A stretch of 64,000 nt of DNA from CAIWHR01 sp963726765 (GTDB lineage Bacteria; Pseudomonadota; Gammaproteobacteria; Burkholderiales; Casimicrobiaceae), in the NCBI GenBank assembly GCA_963726765.1, contig CAVSDH010000005.1, positions 260,900-324,899 on the forward strand. Reading direction: 5' to 3'. The position numbers and the translations under genes were made by a program. Each line of letters starts with the position of its first letter. The first letter of the stretch is position 1. Of this stretch, positions 8,996 to 17,611 are shown piece by piece. The notes under the pieces are model-generated. The model saw nothing but the letters and a program-made list of their open reading frames with translations. It was not told the DNA's origin and made no database searches.

Positions 8996-9341
8996 GGGGA
9001 ACCCAATTCTTTCGTTAAGTTGTTGATTCTAGCAGAATGATGGCCGTATCCTTCGATTGGCTCGCGTCCACGCCGCGGAGCCGTCGAACCGGTCTACACG
9101 GGCCATATTTGGTGGAATGAGCGATTGCCGGCGTGGTCCGACAACTTTCGAGGAGTCCCCGAATGGGTGATCGGATCGGGCACCGCATGACGGCGCTGAC
9201 TGGGCAATCCGACGAATAGCACTTGCATTTGGATGGGTTTTGGGTGAAAAATATGCCATTGGGATAGCTTTGTGGCGCGGGCCCGAATATTTTCAAAGGT
9301 CCGCAGTGGGAAGTTCAAGCTCAACTGAAAGCGATCTTTCC
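8996..9341. other. Intergenic region upstream of the XRE regulator
   Basis: This 346-base stretch lies between divergent genes. The plus-strand frame of the XRE gene stays open back to an ATG at 9240, so a longer N-terminus is possible. That extension (MGEKYAIGIALWRGPEYF...) is not typical of the family and is treated as non-coding. Minus-strand ORFs here have no recognisable content. The left edge is AT-richer and probably holds the PHP gene promoter. Confidence 0.4.
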
Positions 9342-9755
9342 GTGAAACTCTTCGACCGTGTTCTCAATCCGCGCGAGATTCGGCGGCGTCTCGGGCTCAA
9401 CCAGGAACAGTTCTGGACCCAGATCGGCGTCACGCAAAGCGGTGGTTCCCGCTATGAGAGCGGGCGCGAAATGCCGAAGCCGGTTCGCGAGCTGCTGCGC
9501 CTCGTGCACGTGGAGCAGATCGACCTGTCGCAGGTGAAGCGGGTTGACTTCGAGATCATCGGCTATCTGAAGGAGTCGCATGCGGACCTGTACCGGACGC
9601 TCAGGCGCGCGGTGAAGGGTCGCAACCGTGCGGGTGGTTCACCGCTTGCGCTGGACGATGGCGTGCTCGGAGAATCGTCTGACATTTCCGATTTTTCCGA
9701 AATCGACGTCGGAATGATTCCGGAATCGGGTCCCAAGGGCGGCCATTCGTTCTGA
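9342..9755 (+). CDS. XRE-family helix-turn-helix regulator
   Basis: This is a 137-residue DNA-binding protein. Residues about 8-50 (NPREIRRRLGLNQEQFWTQIGVTQSGGSRYESGREMP) form a Cro/C1-type helix-turn-helix, followed by a short helical region and a polar, Ser/Asp-rich tail. This small regulator type is common beside ppsA-region genes in betaproteobacteria, but its target is unknown. The GTG at 9342 is chosen because it opens directly onto VKLFDRVLNPREIRRRL; the ATG at 9240 is an alternative. A good intrinsic terminator follows 28 bp after the stop. Confidence 0.78.
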   Translation: MKLFDRVLNPREIRRRLGLNQEQFWTQIGVTQSGGSRYESGREMPKPVRELLRLVHVEQIDLSQVKRVDFEIIGYLKESHADLYRTLRRAVKGRNRAGGSPLALDDGVLGESSDISDFSEIDVGMIPESGPKGGHSF

Positions 9756-9782
9756 CGACGCCCTCGTCGTTCGGCCCCGCAT

Positions 9783-9811
9783 GAACCCGCTTCGGCGGGT
9801 TCGTTGTTTCT
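9783..9811 (+). terminator. Rho-independent terminator after the XRE gene
   Basis: A perfect 8-bp stem (GAACCCGC at 9783-9790 and GCGGGTTC at 9795-9802) closes on a stable TTCG tetraloop. It is followed by GTTGTTTCT, a T-rich tail on the plus strand. It separates the XRE gene from ppsA. Confidence 0.8.
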
Positions 9812-9915
9812 GCGGCGCAGCATTCCCTCGATTGCCCCTGACGGCAGAGTAGAATTGCCTTTTCGGAGACAATTTTGCGCGTCGCAGCATCGTCCTGCGC
9901 GCGGAGGGAGACGCA

Positions 9916-10254
9916 ATGAGCGAAGGAGTGCGCGTGCTGCCGTTCGACCGCCTGCGGAAGGACGACGTCGATCAGGTCGGGGGCAAGAACGCGTCGCTGG
10001 GCGAGATGATCAGCCAGTTGTCCGGCGCCGGCATCCGCGTTCCTGAAGGGTTCGCGACGACTGCATACGGGTTCCGCGAGTTTCTCGCGGAAAACGCGCT
10101 CGAGGACCGCATCGCCGCGCGACTGGCGACGCTCGACGTCGACGACGTGACGGCGCTCGCGAAAGCAGGGGCGGAGATCCGGGGATGGATTACCGCAGGC
10201 GCATTTCCCAAGGCGCTGCGTGAAGCCATTTCGAGGTTTCCTTCGGGTCCGTAA
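9916..10254 (+). CDS. ppsA: Phosphoenolpyruvate synthase, N-terminal piece (frame-broken)
   Basis: These 112 codons are the beginning of PEP synthase (the ATP-grasp nucleotide-binding part). It opens with VLPFDRLRKDDVDQVGGKNASLGEM, the standard N-terminus, behind a GGAGGGAGACGCA ribosome-binding site. The frame runs into a stop at 10252-10254, while the protein clearly continues from 10282 in the same frame. Between about 10234 and 10275 the next frame reads GFLRVRNGDAPGA without a stop and would bridge the two halves. This implies one extra base near 10234 and one missing base near 10274. Read that way the gene is a normal full-length ppsA. As it stands, the piece would not be functional alone. 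Confidence 0.85.
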   Translation: MSEGVRVLPFDRLRKDDVDQVGGKNASLGEMISQLSGAGIRVPEGFATTAYGFREFLAENALEDRIAARLATLDVDDVTALAKAGAEIRGWITAGAFPKALREAISRFPSGP

Positions 10255-10281
10255 CGGCGATGCGCCGGGCGCACCTGGGCC

Positions 10282-12297
10282 GTGCGCTCGTCGGCGACGG
10301 CCGAAGACCTTCCTGAAGCATCCTTTGCCGGTCAGCAGGAAACGTTCCTTAATATCAATGGATTAGAAAATATTCTTCATGCAATAAAAGAGGTTTTTGC
10401 GAGCCTCTACAACGACCGCGCGATTGCCTACCGCGTTCATCAGGGCTACAGCCACGAACATGTGGCGCTGTCTGCCGGCGTTCAGCGCATGGTGCGCAGC
10501 GATCTCGGCGCGGCCGGCGTGATGTTCACGCTCGACACCGAGTCGGGATTCGATCAGGTGGTGTTCATCACCGCGTCCTACGGTCTGGGAGAGACCGTCG
10601 TGCAGGGCGCGGTCAACCCCGACGAGTTCTACGTCTACAAGCCGAACCTCGCCGCGGGCCGTCCGGCGATACTGCGCAAATCGCTGGGCGCCAAGGCGAC
10701 TCGCATGGAATTCGGGCAGGCGCAGCGCGCGGGGACGTCGACAGTCACCGTCCCCGTGGAAGTCGACGACCGGCACCGGTTTTCGATCACGGATGCGGAA
10801 GCCGAAGAGCTGGCGCGTTATGCGGTCGCCATCGAAAGGCACTACGGCCGGCCGATGGACATCGAGTGGGGCCGCGACGGCGTCGACGGCAAGCTCTACA
10901 TCCTGCAGGCGAGGCCGGAAACGGTGAAGTCGCGCGAAGATGGCAACACGTTGCGGCGGTTTCGGCTGAAATCGAAATCGGCGGTCCTGGCCTCCGGACG
11001 CGCGATCGGACAGAAGGTCGGGCAGGGCACCGTGCGCGTCGTGAAGTCGGCCGCCGAGATGGACAAGGTCAAGGCGGGCGACGTGCTGGTCGCCGACATG
11101 ACCGATCCCGACTGGGAGCCGGTGATGAAGCGCGCGGCCGCGATCGTCACCAACCGCGGCGGTCGGACCTGCCACGCGGCGATCATCGCCCGCGAACTGG
11201 GAATTCCCGCGGTCGTCGGTTGCGGCGACGCGACGCGCGTGCTGGAGGAAGGGGCGAAGGTCACGGTGTCATGCACGGAGGGCGACACCGGCCACGTCTA
11301 CGCGGGGCTGCTCGAGGTCGAGGTGGTCGAGGTGGCGCTCGACCGCATGCCCCCCGTACCGACCAAGCTCATGATGAACGTCGGCAACCCCGAGCTCGCC
11401 TTTGCGTTTCGCCAGCTCCCCAACGAGGGAGTCGGGCTCGCGCGGCTCGAATTCATCATCAACAAGAACGTCGGGATCCACCCGAAGGCGCTGATCGAGC
11501 TCGATCGCCAGCCGCCAGAGTTGCAGCGCGAGATCAACCAGCGCATTGGCGGCTACGCGAGTCCGTCCGAGTTCTACGTGAGCAAGGTCGCCGAAGGCGT
11601 GGCGACGATTGCCGCGGCATTCTGGCCGAAGAAGGTGATCGTGCGGCTCTCCGATTTCAAGTCGAACGAGTATTCGAATCTCGTCGGCGGCCAGCGGTAC
11701 GAGCCGCACGAGGAGAATCCGATGCTGGGGTTCCGCGGGGCGTCGCGCTACATTGCGGCCGAGTTCCACGACTGCTTCGCGCTTGAATGCGCGGCGATGA
11801 AGCGCGTGCGCGATGCGATGGGTTTCACCAACGTCGAACTGATGATCCCGTTCGTGCGCACGATCGAGGAAGCCGAGATGGTGATTGCGCTGCTCAAGGA
11901 GCAGGGGCTCGAGCGCGGTCGCCATGGGCTTCGCGTGATCATGATGTGCGAGATTCCATCCAACGCCATCCTTGCAGACCGCTTTCTGGAGCATTTCGAC
12001 GGCTTTTCCATCGGCTCCAACGACATGACGCAGTTGACGCTTGCCGTCGACCGCGACGCCGGCGGGGCGATCGCTTCCACGTTCGACGAGCGCGACGACG
12101 CGGTCAAAGCCATGCTGGCGATGGCCATCGCCGCGTGCAAGAAGGCCGGAAAATACGCCGGCATTTGCGGCCAGGGGCCGTCCGACCATCCGGATCTCGC
12201 GCAGTGGCTGGTCGCGCAGGGCATCGAAAGCATGTCGCTCAACCCGGACACGATCGTCGCGACGTGGCTGCTGCTCGCCGGCAAGAAGCCGGCATGA
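10282..12297 (+). CDS. ppsA: Phosphoenolpyruvate synthase, main part
   Basis: This part is 671 residues long. PEP synthase converts pyruvate, ATP and water to PEP, AMP and Pi for gluconeogenesis. It begins within the ATP-grasp domain (RSSATAEDLPEASFAGQQET) and includes the swivelling phosphohistidine domain with GGRTCHAAIIAREL (catalytic His codon at 11173-11175). It ends with the PEP-binding barrel, with MCEIPSN, SIGSNDMTQLTL and the catalytic-Cys motif GICGQGPSDHP. Every active-site motif is intact. The nominal GTG start at 10282 sits inside a conserved motif and is not a true start; the real one is at 9916, with two single-base frame breaks between. Its regulator PpsR is encoded nearby at 7267-8094. 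Confidence 0.9.
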   Translation: MRSSATAEDLPEASFAGQQETFLNINGLENILHAIKEVFASLYNDRAIAYRVHQGYSHEHVALSAGVQRMVRSDLGAAGVMFTLDTESGFDQVVFITASYGLGETVVQGAVNPDEFYVYKPNLAAGRPAILRKSLGAKATRMEFGQAQRAGTSTVTVPVEVDDRHRFSITDAEAEELARYAVAIERHYGRPMDIEWGRDGVDGKLYILQARPETVKSREDGNTLRRFRLKSKSAVLASGRAIGQKVGQGTVRVVKSAAEMDKVKAGDVLVADMTDPDWEPVMKRAAAIVTNRGGRTCHAAIIARELGIPAVVGCGDATRVLEEGAKVTVSCTEGDTGHVYAGLLEVEVVEVALDRMPPVPTKLMMNVGNPELAFAFRQLPNEGVGLARLEFIINKNVGIHPKALIELDRQPPELQREINQRIGGYASPSEFYVSKVAEGVATIAAAFWPKKVIVRLSDFKSNEYSNLVGGQRYEPHEENPMLGFRGASRYIAAEFHDCFALECAAMKRVRDAMGFTNVELMIPFVRTIEEAEMVIALLKEQGLERGRHGLRVIMMCEIPSNAILADRFLEHFDGFSIGSNDMTQLTLAVDRDAGGAIASTFDERDDAVKAMLAMAIAACKKAGKYAGICGQGPSDHPDLAQWLVAQGIESMSLNPDTIVATWLLLAGKKPA

Positions 12298-12370
12298 CGT
12301 GATGCGGGATTCCGTGGACGACCGTCCGGCCGATTGACGGCGCGGCACCGGCGGCTCCCAATGGGCGGCG

Positions 12371-12841
12371 ATGAATCCGCCGCCGCGCCTGCGCCTCGAG
12401 CCACGCCCTTCACGAATTGGCTGCGCTGCCATTGCCGTCAGTTGCACGGCCATGGCCTCGCTCGTCTTGCTGCTGCCGGTCGATCCCTGGTCGTCGGCCG
12501 CAGCGCTGCTTGCGATCGCCGCCGTTGCGGGACGAGCGTTCTGGCGATGCACCGGACGCGGTGTCCCGGCACTGCTGCACGTCGGTTGCGACCGGCGAAT
12601 GACCGCGACCACGCGCGATGGCCGCACCCGCGACGGATCGATCCTCGAAGCATCCTACGTCGGCGCCTGGCTCACGACGATCGTCTGGCGTCCGGATCGC
12701 GCGCCGCGCTTCTCGCCTTCGCGCGTAATCCTGATCCTGCCGGACGTGCTTCCGGCGGACGATTTCCGGCGGCTGCGCGTGCTGCTTCGCTATGGCCGGC
12801 CCAACATCGAACGAGAGACGAGAGGTCTCGATGCAGGCTGA
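12371..12841 (+). CDS. Small membrane protein, YgfX-like
   Basis: This 156-residue protein has two closely spaced hydrophobic segments (residues about 17-35 and 40-54), followed by a basic, soluble C-terminal half with VLILPDVLPADDFRRLRVLLRY. This layout and the closing motif resemble the YgfX/CptA (DUF1434-like) family, whose E. coli member is an inner-membrane antitoxin-linked protein. No partner succinate dehydrogenase assembly gene (SdhE) is adjacent, so the assignment is tentative. The 3' end overlaps the 3' end of the converging SDR gene by about 50 bp. Confidence 0.6.
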   Translation: MNPPPRLRLEPRPSRIGCAAIAVSCTAMASLVLLLPVDPWSSAAALLAIAAVAGRAFWRCTGRGVPALLHVGCDRRMTATTRDGRTRDGSILEASYVGAWLTTIVWRPDRAPRFSPSRVILILPDVLPADDFRRLRVLLRYGRPNIERETRGLDAG

Positions 12842-13609
12842 CCGGCCAGCCAGGCACGGCCATCGATGAGCGCGCCGCTTTCCGTCTTGTCCTGAGCGCC
12901 GAGCAGAGTGCAGATAGAGCGGCACCAGCGCCTCGACGGGCGGCAGCGAGATCATGTCGTCGCCAGGATGGGTACGCGCCCGCAACGGCGAGCGCACTTG
13001 GCCCGGAACCACTGCGTTGACACGCAGGTTGGCGCGGGTCTCGCATTCATCCGCGAGCGTCGACGCAAGGGACGCGAGCGCGGCTTTCGACGCCGCGTAC
13101 GCGCCCCAGAAGGCGCGCGGCTCCAATCCCCGCGTGTCGAGCGTGAAGATGATGCTCGCGTCGGGAGCCATCGAAAGGAGAGGCAGTGCGAGGCGCGTCA
13201 GCGACAGCGCGGCAGTCACGTTGACGTCGAAGGCAGTGCGCCACGCGTCCGGGTCCTGGTGCTCGATAGGCCCCAGCGAGCCGAGAAACACGGCGTTGTG
13301 CACGATTCCGTCGAGCCGGCCGAGCTGCGAGCGGAGTGCTCCGGCGACGTCGTCGAAGTCGGAACGCGTCGCCTTCGCGAGATCCAGCGGAAGGATGGTC
13401 GGCTCCGGGTTCCCGGCCGCCACGATTTCGTCGTACAGCGCTTCCAGCTTGCGCACGACACGACCGTGCAGGATTACCGTGGCGCCGCGCGCGGCGCAAG
13501 CGTGCGCGAGCGGGCGGCCAAGGCCGCCGGTGGCGCCGGTGACGAGGATCGCGCGCCCGGCGAGATCGACGGTCGACGATTGCGGCAGGGTCGGGCAGCG
13601 GCATAACAC
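12790..13609 (-). CDS. Short-chain dehydrogenase/reductase, YciK-like (frame-broken near the end)
   Basis: This is an NAD(P)-binding Rossmann oxidoreductase. The cofactor motif TGATGGLG, the NAV motif (HNAVFLGS) and the catalytic YAASKAA are intact, and the sequence resembles the YciK subgroup. Near 12907 the minus strand appears to carry one extra base. Up to VPLYLH the frame is as expected; after it a different frame gives the family-type ending LLGAQDKTESGALIDGRAWLAGQ and a stop at 12790-12792. Without correction the frame runs on, with nonsense sequence, to 12410. No ATG fits the start; a GTG at 13609 is used provisionally, and an ATG at 13604 is in another frame. The physiological substrate is unknown. 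Confidence 0.8.
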
Positions 13610-13746
13610 ATCTTGAATTGTTGGAAGGCTCTGCCCGTGTTGCAGGCGGCGGCGATGATAGCGGAATCTCCCGTACGGTGCTGCTGCTCTCGACGCCCGG
13701 AGTTTGCCAAGCCCATGCATGAACGGTATAATTTTCTGTTGGCCGT

Positions 13747-13822
<76 letters not shown>

Positions 13823-13866
13823 CGAATAACATCGCAGCCGGCCCGGCCGCGATGTCGCTGTACCAG

Positions 13867-13942
13867 GTCCCCATCGTCTAGAGGCCCAGGACATCACCCT
13901 TTCACGGTGAGTACGGGGGTTCGAATCCCCCTGGGGACGCCA
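13867..13942 (+). tRNA. tRNA-Glu (anticodon TTC)
   Basis: The cloverleaf has acceptor GTCCCCA/TGGGGAC, anticodon loop CTTTCAC with anticodon TTC, T-loop TTCGAAT, and CCA encoded at the end. It lies 44 bp after tRNA-Ala and is probably co-transcribed with it. The 3' end of tRNA genes is a frequent integration site for islands; gene content downstream turns accessory. Confidence 0.96.
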
Positions 13943-14311
13943 ATCATTTCAGATAGTTACGGTTCTCTTGGGTCCTGCATTCGATGTTTGTCCCAAAATA
14001 AACCCCAAAACAGCCGGAGACGTAGGCGCGGATTCGCGGGCCTTTAGTCCGATACGTTTGGTAACGCGCCGTGCGAGCGCCGCGAGGGATCGTCTAAAAA
14101 GATGATCCGTAGTGTGTATCCCTGGTAGGCCCGCGCGGTTCGGTGATTACTAGCTGGGAGGCTTTCGATTTTCGCGAACGCTGCCGGTCGCCGATAGGCG
14201 CCGTTCGTATGTCGGCTATCGACCCTTCTCAGCCGTTGGGTCTTCTCTAAAGCAGACGAATCTGGTCAACCAGCGAGCGCAAGGAACCGGTGAGCAATGC
14301 GCAATGATTCG
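13943..14311. other. Non-coding stretch after the tRNA pair
   Basis: These 369 bases contain no credible ORF on either strand. The first 60 bases include a low-GC patch (CCCAAAATAAACCCCAAAA). No second copy of the tRNA-Glu 3' end was noticed in the window, so no attachment site pair can be claimed. Confidence 0.5.
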
Positions 14312-15334
14312 TCACTCTATCAACTCAGCCTGCACCCGTAGCGATTGCGGGATCGTGAGGCCGAGTGCCTTCGCTGTTTTGAGGTTGATGACTAGGTCGA
14401 TCTTCGTCGGCTGCTCGATCGCCATGTCGCCGGGTTTCTCGCCCTTTAGGATGCGGTCGACGTAGCTGGCGGCGCGACGCGACAACTCCACGAAGTCCGG
14501 TCCGAAAGACATCAGCCCGCCCGCCTGCGCTTGCGTGCGCAAAAAATAGATCGCGGGGAGGCCAGTACGCGCCACTAGTTGCGGAAGCCGCTCAGGTGGG
14601 CTGTTCCACACCGGATCACCTTGGATAAACAGGGCCTCGGCTCCTTTGCCGATCGCAGCGTTGATCGCGGGCTCGATCTCGTCTGCCGTGCGCGCCTCGA
14701 CGGGATATACCTGGACGCCCAGTTGCCGCTCCGCATCCGGAATCTCCAGCGGGACACGGGTTCGATGGACTTCGTTGGTCGGATTAACCAGCATCCCGAT
14801 GCGAGTCGCCTTCGGCACGACCTGATGCAACAGGTCGAGAGACTTCGCCATAATGCCGCCGGCAACGACGGAGGTCACGCCGGTCAGGTTTCCGCCGGGC
14901 CGAGCGAGGTTCGTGGCGAGCCCAGCTCGGACCGGGTCGGCAACGGCAACCATCACGATCGGGATCGTCGACGTAGCATCCTTGACGGCCCGATTCGGTT
15001 GCGGCCCCGATGCGACGATGAGGTCAGGTCGAAGCGCGACCAGCTCCCTGGCGAGCGCCGGCAACTGGTCAGGCTGACCGGCCGCGTTGCGGCGCTCGAC
15101 GACCAGGTTTTGACCCTCAACGTAGCCGCGTTTACGCAGTTCCTCGTAGAAAGCCACCTGATTCGGCGAGCCCCGGTCGGGCGGTGTCGTGTCAAGGAAG
15201 CCGATCCGATACACCTTCGCGGACGTTTGCGCCGATGCGTCGAGCGGTAGCAGCAGAATGACAGCGGCGAGGGCGAGCAGGATACGCGATAGGTGGCGCT
15301 TCGAAGCCCCGCATGTCATTTTCGGACGCCGCAT
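14312..15334 (-). CDS. ABC transporter substrate-binding protein (PF04392 type)
   Basis: This is a 340-residue exported binding protein of the ABC_sub_bind family, related to TrpX. The signal peptide spans about residues 13-34 and ends DASAQ. The mature part has the family landmarks YRIGFLDT, FYEELRKRGYVEGQN, RPDLIVASG and ARPGGNLTGVT. The ATG at 15334 is supported by GAGGTG 8 bases upstream; the frame is open further upstream without sense. Isolated PF04392 receptors without permease genes, as here, are very common in betaproteobacteria. The ligand is unknown. Confidence 0.86.
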   Translation of the reverse strand: MRRPKMTCGASKRHLSRILLALAAVILLLPLDASAQTSAKVYRIGFLDTTPPDRGSPNQVAFYEELRKRGYVEGQNLVVERRNAAGQPDQLPALARELVALRPDLIVASGPQPNRAVKDATSTIPIVMVAVADPVRAGLATNLARPGGNLTGVTSVVAGGIMAKSLDLLHQVVPKATRIGMLVNPTNEVHRTRVPLEIPDAERQLGVQVYPVEARTADEIEPAINAAIGKGAEALFIQGDPVWNSPPERLPQLVARTGLPAIYFLRTQAQAGGLMSFGPDFVELSRRAASYVDRILKGEKPGDMAIEQPTKIDLVINLKTAKALGLTIPQSLRVQAELIE

Positions 15335-15569
15335 CACTGAATCACCTCGTCCACGAGAGAAAGTTCCAGCCATCGTACGCCTACAGCAGGAACTAGGCGC
15401 GGCCAGCGAACGGCCGCTCCTGGCCGGTTCAAGCCCGCCGATTTCGACGGTGCCATGTCCGGTGAGGACGCTACGGCGGCCATCGGGCGCGTGCAGGTCT
15501 ACGCCAGTTCGACCCACACGGACATAGTTGCAACAGTTGCGGCGCTACGCAGTCCGCGTAAGCCCACCG

Positions 15570-15992
15570 CTACTGGGGCACGGATTCCGGGTAGATGGGC
15601 AACTCGTCATCGGCACACGACCAACTCGCGCGCGAGCTGGAGAAGATGCGCGCCTGCGGCTTGATCGGGGCCTCGTCGTCCAACGATCCGGCCGGAATCA
15701 CGACAATGTCGGAGTCCTTGGGTTGACGCGGCAAGCGGCCGCCGCACGTAGCACAGAAGGCATTGGTGAACCGCTTGGCCTCAGGTACCTTGAATGAGCG
15801 GATCTGCTGCTCACCGCTGAGCCACTTGAGCGCCCCCGGTTGCAGAAAAAGGTTCGAGGCATGCCCCGTACCCGTCGCCTTGCGACAGCGCGAGCAATGG
15901 CAATGGTAGAACCGCTTCGGTTCGCCGGTCACTTCATATTGCACGGCTCCGCACAGGCAACTGCCCTTGAGGGTGGTGGTCGTCTGGGACAT
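15570..15992 (-). CDS. GFA/CENP-V-type zinc-binding protein
   Basis: This is a 140-residue protein of the glutathione-dependent formaldehyde-activating (GFA) fold family. Zinc-binding cysteines are visible in SCLCGAV (residues 11-17), YHCHCSRCRKATG (about 29-41) and NAFCATCGG (about 80-88), as in the family. Many members are of unknown function, so a role in formaldehyde metabolism is not implied. The ATG at 15992 has a GGAG 8 bases upstream and fits the usual N-terminus. Confidence 0.84.
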   Translation of the reverse strand: MSQTTTTLKGSCLCGAVQYEVTGEPKRFYHCHCSRCRKATGTGHASNLFLQPGALKWLSGEQQIRSFKVPEAKRFTNAFCATCGGRLPRQPKDSDIVVIPAGSLDDEAPIKPQARIFSSSRASWSCADDELPIYPESVPQ

Positions 15993-16260
15993 GCCCCACT
16001 CCGGTCGATGATCGAGCGTTGCAGGATACGGGAGCAATGCCGGGCAGGGAACCCCTGACTCAGGGGGCAAATTCCGACCCACAACGGCCGGTCGCACTTC
16101 TCAAGAGCAGCCGTTCAGCGAAGTTACCGGCGACGGCGCAGATGAGTGCGATAGGCGCAACAATCCCGGAACGAACAGGCTGATGGCTGGTGCGCGTTGA
16201 CAGGAGCGTCTCCAGTCTTTACGTTCGAGTGCCTAAACAAATCCATCCGAAATCGATCCC

Positions 16261-17241
16261 ATGAGCGCACGCCCGCTCCCCGCCAAAGACAAGCTGACCC
16301 TCTGTTTCGCCCACGTCGCCTATCGCATGGGCGAACGCTTCGCCCTGCGCAACGCCGACCTCGACTGGTTCGAGGTGCGCAGCCTGGACGATTTGAAGGC
16401 GCGCATCACGCAGGTGGATGTGCTGTTGTGCTCCGGCCTGTGGCGGAACGAACTGATTCCCGCGGCGCCCAGGCTCGCCTTCATCCAGTCGATCAGTGCC
16501 GGCACAGACCAGTATTCCCGCGACGCGCTGGGCGCCGCCGGCATCCGCGTCGCCAGCGCGCAAGGCGTGAACGAGCGCGCGGTCGCCGAGCATGCCATCG
16601 CCTTGATCCTCGCCATCGCGCGGCGGATTCCGGAGGCGCGCGACAACCAGACCGCGAAGAAGTGGCGCGGCATGATCGGGGACATCTCGAAGCGCGAAGA
16701 CGAGCTCGGGGGGAAGACGTTACTGATCGCCGGCATCGGCCGCATCGGCTCGCGCCTGGCCGCGCTCGCCAAGGCCTTCGACATGCGCGTGATCGCCATT
16801 CGGCACGATCCGTCCAAGGGCGCGGGGGCGGCCGACATGGTCGTTGGCGAGGAGGGCCTGCTCAGTATGTTGCCGCAAGCCGATTTCGTCGCGCTGACCT
16901 GCCCGCTCACGGCCAAGACCGAGAACCTGATCGACGCGAAGGCGCTCGCGGCGATGAAGCCCTCGGCATACCTCATCAACGTAGCGCGCGGCAGAGTGGT
17001 GAACGAGCCGGCACTTGTCGAGGCGCTCACCCAGAAACGCATCGCGGGCGCCGCGCTCGATTGCGTCTGGGAGGAGCCGTTGCCCGCCACATCGGGGCTG
17101 TGGGGAGTGCCTAATGTGCTGATCACGCCGCACACCGCCGGCGAGACGCGCCGCTACGAGGATAACGTTATCGACCTCTTACTGGAAAACCTCGAGCGCC
17201 TGTGGCGCGGCGAAGCCGTGTTGAAGAATCAGTTCGTCTGA
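16261..17241 (+). CDS. D-isomer-specific 2-hydroxyacid dehydrogenase
   Basis: This 326-residue NAD(P)-dependent dehydrogenase has a two-domain structure. The Rossmann motif IAGIGRIGSRLA lies near residues 158-169. The catalytic Arg is expected around FIQSISAGTDQYS, and the end has the family NVARGRVVNEPAL and LITPHTAGET with the catalytic His. It probably reduces a 2-keto acid such as glyoxylate or hydroxypyruvate, or oxidises the corresponding D-hydroxy acid. The start lacks a clear Shine-Dalgarno. No operon partner is evident. Confidence 0.88.
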   Translation: MSARPLPAKDKLTLCFAHVAYRMGERFALRNADLDWFEVRSLDDLKARITQVDVLLCSGLWRNELIPAAPRLAFIQSISAGTDQYSRDALGAAGIRVASAQGVNERAVAEHAIALILAIARRIPEARDNQTAKKWRGMIGDISKREDELGGKTLLIAGIGRIGSRLAALAKAFDMRVIAIRHDPSKGAGAADMVVGEEGLLSMLPQADFVALTCPLTAKTENLIDAKALAAMKPSAYLINVARGRVVNEPALVEALTQKRIAGAALDCVWEEPLPATSGLWGVPNVLITPHTAGETRRYEDNVIDLLLENLERLWRGEAVLKNQFV

Positions 17242-17611
17242 CGCCCAGTCGTCGCGCTGCGCGCAGCGACTGATCGCGACCGGCCGATTTCGACCCTGAC
17301 CTGCCGGTGAGAGTGCTCCAAACCGGTCGTTGAAAATCTGGGAGCGGCCGCCCGCGTCGCGCATAACGCCGAGCATTAGCAGCGTTGGTACCGATTGCCT
17401 GCGTCCCCAAGTTGCCTGGCCGGTATGGTCGGGACAGCACAACTTCGTTTGGCCGCCAATAGAAACGCCGCGGACAGTTGGCCCGGCAAGATCGAGCGAT
17501 TAACAGTCCGTGCGCGCCGCGATGCAGGCACCTCAATTGCTTCATCGACGAACCAGGAAGTCGAGCTGCAACTTGCGGAAGCTGCTTCGACGTTGGCTAC
17601 GCGTTCGAGCT
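17242..17611. other. Non-coding stretch
   Basis: There are 370 bases without a supported gene. Just after the dehydrogenase stop, CAGTCG and CGACTG form an interrupted inverted repeat around 17247-17272, but no T-run follows. Short ORFs on both strands lack recognisable features. Confidence 0.45.

Noticed and set aside
9240..9341. Extended N-terminus for the XRE regulator from the ATG at 9240
   Set aside because: The additional residues are atypical of the family and the GTG at 9342 begins directly before the DNA-binding domain; kept only as an alternative.
17247..17276. Inverted repeat after the hydroxyacid dehydrogenase as a terminator
   Set aside because: The stem is interrupted and no T-run follows.
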